From positions 164,447 to 228,446 of the forward strand of contig CALEKY010000094.1 of NCBI GenBank assembly GCA_937902995.1: 64,000 nt of DNA. Reading direction: 5' to 3'. The position numbers and the translations under genes are program-made. The notes under the pieces were generated by a model. It ran no database searches, was not told the DNA's origin, and worked only from the letters and a program-made list of their open reading frames with translations. Source of the DNA: an uncultured Sinobacteraceae bacterium. Lineage in GTDB: Bacteria > Pseudomonadota > Gammaproteobacteria > Steroidobacterales > Steroidobacteraceae. Shown piece after piece: positions 61,833 through 64,000 of this stretch (position 1 is the stretch's first letter; every line of letters starts with the position of its first letter).

Positions 61833-61917
61833 GGGCTTGGGGCTCGGGGCATGGGGCTGTGGCAAGCGCGCGAACGCGCACTCTACCTACAGCCTACGGT
61901 CCACAGCCTGCAGCCTA
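61833..61917. repeat. Heptamer-repeat element 19
   Basis: Left arm 61833-61862 (GGGCTTG, GGGCTCG, GGGCATG), palindrome gcgcgcgaacgcgc at 61866-61879, right arm 61886-61917 (ACAGCCT units). The flgK stop codon TAG is part of a TAGGCTG unit. Confidence 0.78.
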
Positions 61918-63804
61918 TCTTTGAGTCGCTCCCAACAACGTCTGGAACAACGTGTCGGCGACTCGAATGAGCTGCGCCGCAGCCTGATATGCCTGCTGAT
62001 ACTTGATCAGGTTCGCTGCCTCCTCGTCCAAATTGACACCGGAAATACTCGAGAGCGTTGCGAGATTGTCGCTGTACACGACTTGCTGCGCGTCGCGGTT
62101 CACCTGCGCCTGGCGCGTCGCAACGCCGATGCCGGCCACGAATTCGCCGATGCCGGCCGAAAGCGAGGTCGTGCCGTTGTTCAACACAGGCCGCTGCAGC
62201 ACGGCTGCAAGCTGCAAGGCATTGCGGTTGTCGCCCGCACCGCCGGTGTTGTCGCTCACTGTGAATTCGTCGCCAGCATTGGGCGTACCCGAGATCTGGA
62301 CACGCCAACCGTTCACTTCGATGTCGGAACCGCTCGTGTACGTATAGGTACCGGCGCCGTTGATCGAGTACGTGGTGGGCGTCAGGAATTGGATCGTGAC
62401 CGGCGCACGCAGATTGGGGTTCGTGCTGTCGATCACCTCGCCCGCTGAAATCGTTGCATTGCCCGTGTTGCTGGCAGCGGCAGCCGTGCGAATAGGCGCC
62501 GCTGCGGCAATGCGCGACGGATCGCTGATGAGCACGCTCAGTCCGTCAGCGGCCGTACGGGTCGGACGGATCATGAATTGATCGCCGACCGCATGGGCGC
62601 CGCCGACGACGATTTCGAGACCTTCCACGACGAAAGGATCGCCAGCCGTGCCGGTGCCCGTCATGGGCACGCTCGCACCCGTGTCTGCATCGCGCAGTTC
62701 CCATCCATTGGCGGTGAGCGCGAGCACGTAATCGCGCTCGGTCATGGCACTCACGTCGGCGCGCGTGACCGAGACCGAGCCTGTTCCGGTGTTCCCGGCG
62801 CGTTGCAATACTTCGACGCCGCTCGTACCGAACAAGTCGCCGCCGAGCGCACCCGTCAGGTCGATACCCGCGCGGTGCTGCGAGTTCACGATCTCCGTCA
62901 AGGCGATGCTGAAGCGACCCAAGGCATTGTGGGCGGGATCGAGCATTTCGCGTCTGAAATCGAGCACGCCACCCAACACGCCGCCGCTGATGTTGCGCGT
63001 GATGTCGATCATGCCCCCGCCCGTGCGCAAGGCGATGTTGACGCGCGTCGAATCGAAGGCATCCTCCACGGCCGCGAGCTCGCTCGCCGACGTGCCGAGC
63101 ACGAGCGGCTGGCCGTTGCCGATGAAGACGTTCGCCATGCCGCCGTCCTGCATCACGACGCTGATCGACACTTTCTCGGCCAGCTGATCGAGCAACCGGT
63201 CCCGTTGATCGAGCAGATCGTTCGGCGGTTGGCCCGTGCGCGCAGTGCCGGTCCAAATCTCTTCGTTCAACCTCGCGATGTTCTGAGCGAGCGCATTGAT
63301 CTCCGCTACCTCGCCGCGCAAGCGCGCGTTCACCTCGCGATCCATGTCGGCGAGCCGGCTGTCGTAGTAGTCGAGCTGCGCCACGAGCGCATTCGCCTCG
63401 CTCAACAGCACCTGCCGCGCCGGAATCGAAGTCGGCGCGTTTGCCACCCCCTGGAACGCGTTCACGAGCTTCTGCAACGATGCCGTGAGCCCCGTTTCGG
63501 TGTCGGCGAACATGTTGTTGATGCGCTCGGCATTGCGTGCGAACTCATCGAGCCGCGAATAGCTGCTCGCAGTCGTACGCACCTGCATGGAGACGAAATC
63601 GTCGTACACGCGCCGCACGGTCTGTACGACCGCGCCATTGCCCACCCAGCCGTTGCTGAGCGGCGTCGCGGGACGTGTGCCGATTTCTACGCGCTGCCGG
63701 CTGTAGCCCTCGGTCGTGACGTTGGCAATGTTGTGACTGGTCGTATCGAGCGCCCGCCGGAAAGCGAGCAAGCCGGAAAGACCGGTGCGAAGAAGATCAG
63801 CCAT
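61915..63804 (-). CDS. flgK: Flagellar hook-filament junction protein FlgK
   Basis: 629 residues. MADLLRTGLSGLLAFRRALDTTSHNIANVTTEGYSRQRVE is the FlgK/rod-hook N-terminal; the C-terminal YSDNLATLSSISGVNLDEEAANLIKYQQAYQAAAQLIRVADTLF is the matching D0. The start ATG (63804) has GGAG upstream; a longer frame has no support. The stop codon lies in a heptamer array. Confidence 0.95.
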   Translation of the reverse strand: MADLLRTGLSGLLAFRRALDTTSHNIANVTTEGYSRQRVEIGTRPATPLSNGWVGNGAVVQTVRRVYDDFVSMQVRTTASSYSRLDEFARNAERINNMFADTETGLTASLQKLVNAFQGVANAPTSIPARQVLLSEANALVAQLDYYDSRLADMDREVNARLRGEVAEINALAQNIARLNEEIWTGTARTGQPPNDLLDQRDRLLDQLAEKVSISVVMQDGGMANVFIGNGQPLVLGTSASELAAVEDAFDSTRVNIALRTGGGMIDITRNISGGVLGGVLDFRREMLDPAHNALGRFSIALTEIVNSQHRAGIDLTGALGGDLFGTSGVEVLQRAGNTGTGSVSVTRADVSAMTERDYVLALTANGWELRDADTGASVPMTGTGTAGDPFVVEGLEIVVGGAHAVGDQFMIRPTRTAADGLSVLISDPSRIAAAAPIRTAAAASNTGNATISAGEVIDSTNPNLRAPVTIQFLTPTTYSINGAGTYTYTSGSDIEVNGWRVQISGTPNAGDEFTVSDNTGGAGDNRNALQLAAVLQRPVLNNGTTSLSAGIGEFVAGIGVATRQAQVNRDAQQVVYSDNLATLSSISGVNLDEEAANLIKYQQAYQAAAQLIRVADTLFQTLLGATQR

Positions 63805-63833
63805 GGGTCGTGCTCCGCGCCCTGCGCGTCGCA

Positions 63834-63930
63834 AGGCTGTAGGCTGGAGGCTGGAGGCTGTAGCAAATGGCGCGACAGTGCGCGCCTGTTAGCTCAAGGC
63901 TGAAGGCTGAAGGCTGAAGGCTGAAGGAAG
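63834..63930. repeat. Heptamer-repeat element 20 upstream of flgK
   Basis: Left arm 63834-63863 (GGCTGTA, GGCTGGA units), palindrome gcgcgacagtgcgcgc at 63870-63885, and a second array 63896-63930 of four GGCTGAA units, followed by a GCGCG block. Confidence 0.8.
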
Positions 63931-63954
63931 GGCGCGCGTGTGCACGCATGACCG

Positions 63955-63975
63955 CCTCTCCCCTCGAGGGAGAGG
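63955..63975. terminator. CTCTCCC/GGGAGAG hairpin near window end
   Basis: CCTCTCCCCTCGAGGGAGAGG forms a near-perfect stem. Such stems are common intergenic hairpins; it could terminate the operon upstream (flgJ side, outside the window). Confidence 0.4.
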
Positions 63976-64000
63976 CAGGCAGAGCGAAGCGTGCCGGTGA

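Noticed and set aside
3437..63930. Heptamer elements as insertion-sequence remnants or MITEs
   Set aside because: No transposase, target duplication or constant terminal sequence; the arms differ in sequence between copies.

Overview
The window is GC-rich, densely coded DNA from what is most probably a gammaproteobacterium near Xanthomonadales/Steroidobacterales. Three things suggest this: the flagellar gene order (fliC-flaG-fliD-fliS-fleQ ... fliE-to-flhB, flhA-flhF-flhG-fliA-cheY-cheZ-motC-motD), sigma-54 and sigma-28 flagellar promoters, and a TonB-dependent receptor. The taxonomic call is inference; no rRNA or ribosomal marker gene is present. I saw no tRNA, transposase, CRISPR array or prophage.

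Region 1 (1-29.7 kb) is an accessory/stress neighbourhood. It holds a 5'-truncated TonB receptor, a beta-CASP metallo-beta-lactamase RNase-like protein, a zinc alcohol dehydrogenase, and a persulfide-type MBL hydrolase divergent from an ArsR/BigR-like repressor across a 40-bp palindrome. Next come a rhodanese-membrane gene (YgaP type) broken by a one-base frameshift, an OsmC protein, a zinc-ribbon peptide overlapping into two tandem Ku genes, and a TMEM165/UPF0016 Mn exporter behind a yybP-ykoY Mn riboswitch. These are followed by an SDR, a very large ACP-acyl-AMP ligase-PlsC fusion, an HPF-cold-shock fusion, nicotinate phosphoribosyltransferase, an HlyD/FtsX/ATPase exporter, a short PRPP synthetase, an APH-kinase/P-loop fusion, CsrA, a NodT-type outer-membrane lipoprotein, LysR, an NmrA-like oxidoreductase, a secreted alpha/beta hydrolase and a beta-carbonic anhydrase. 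Several of these (RNase-like MBL, HPF, NAD/PRPP salvage, Ku, persulfide detoxification, Mn export) fit a dormancy or stress-survival theme.

Region 2 (29.8-64 kb) is one nearly complete flagellar/chemotaxis cluster, all on the minus strand: motD, motC, cheZ, cheY, fliA, flhG, flhF, flhA, flhB, fliR-Q-P-O-N-M-L, fliK-J-I-H-G-F-E, an FlrC-like activator, FleQ, a PilZ-like gene, fliT, fliS, fliD, flaG, fliC, flgL, flgK. Sigma-54 promoters can be read in front of fliL and flhA and probably flrC; a near-consensus sigma-28 promoter precedes fliC. cheA/cheB are absent between cheZ and motC, no FleS/FlrB kinase is present, and the FlrC-like protein has no receiver domain.

The most unusual feature is a family of imperfect heptanucleotide (period 7, mostly GGCTNNN) tandem arrays. 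They often occur as two arms facing each other around a short GCGC-rich palindrome. About twenty sit in intergenic gaps in both regions, many touching stop or start codons. Two are embedded in frame inside coding sequences (flhF and flrC). They look like a dispersed, lineage-specific hairpin element and are the best candidate for something undescribed.
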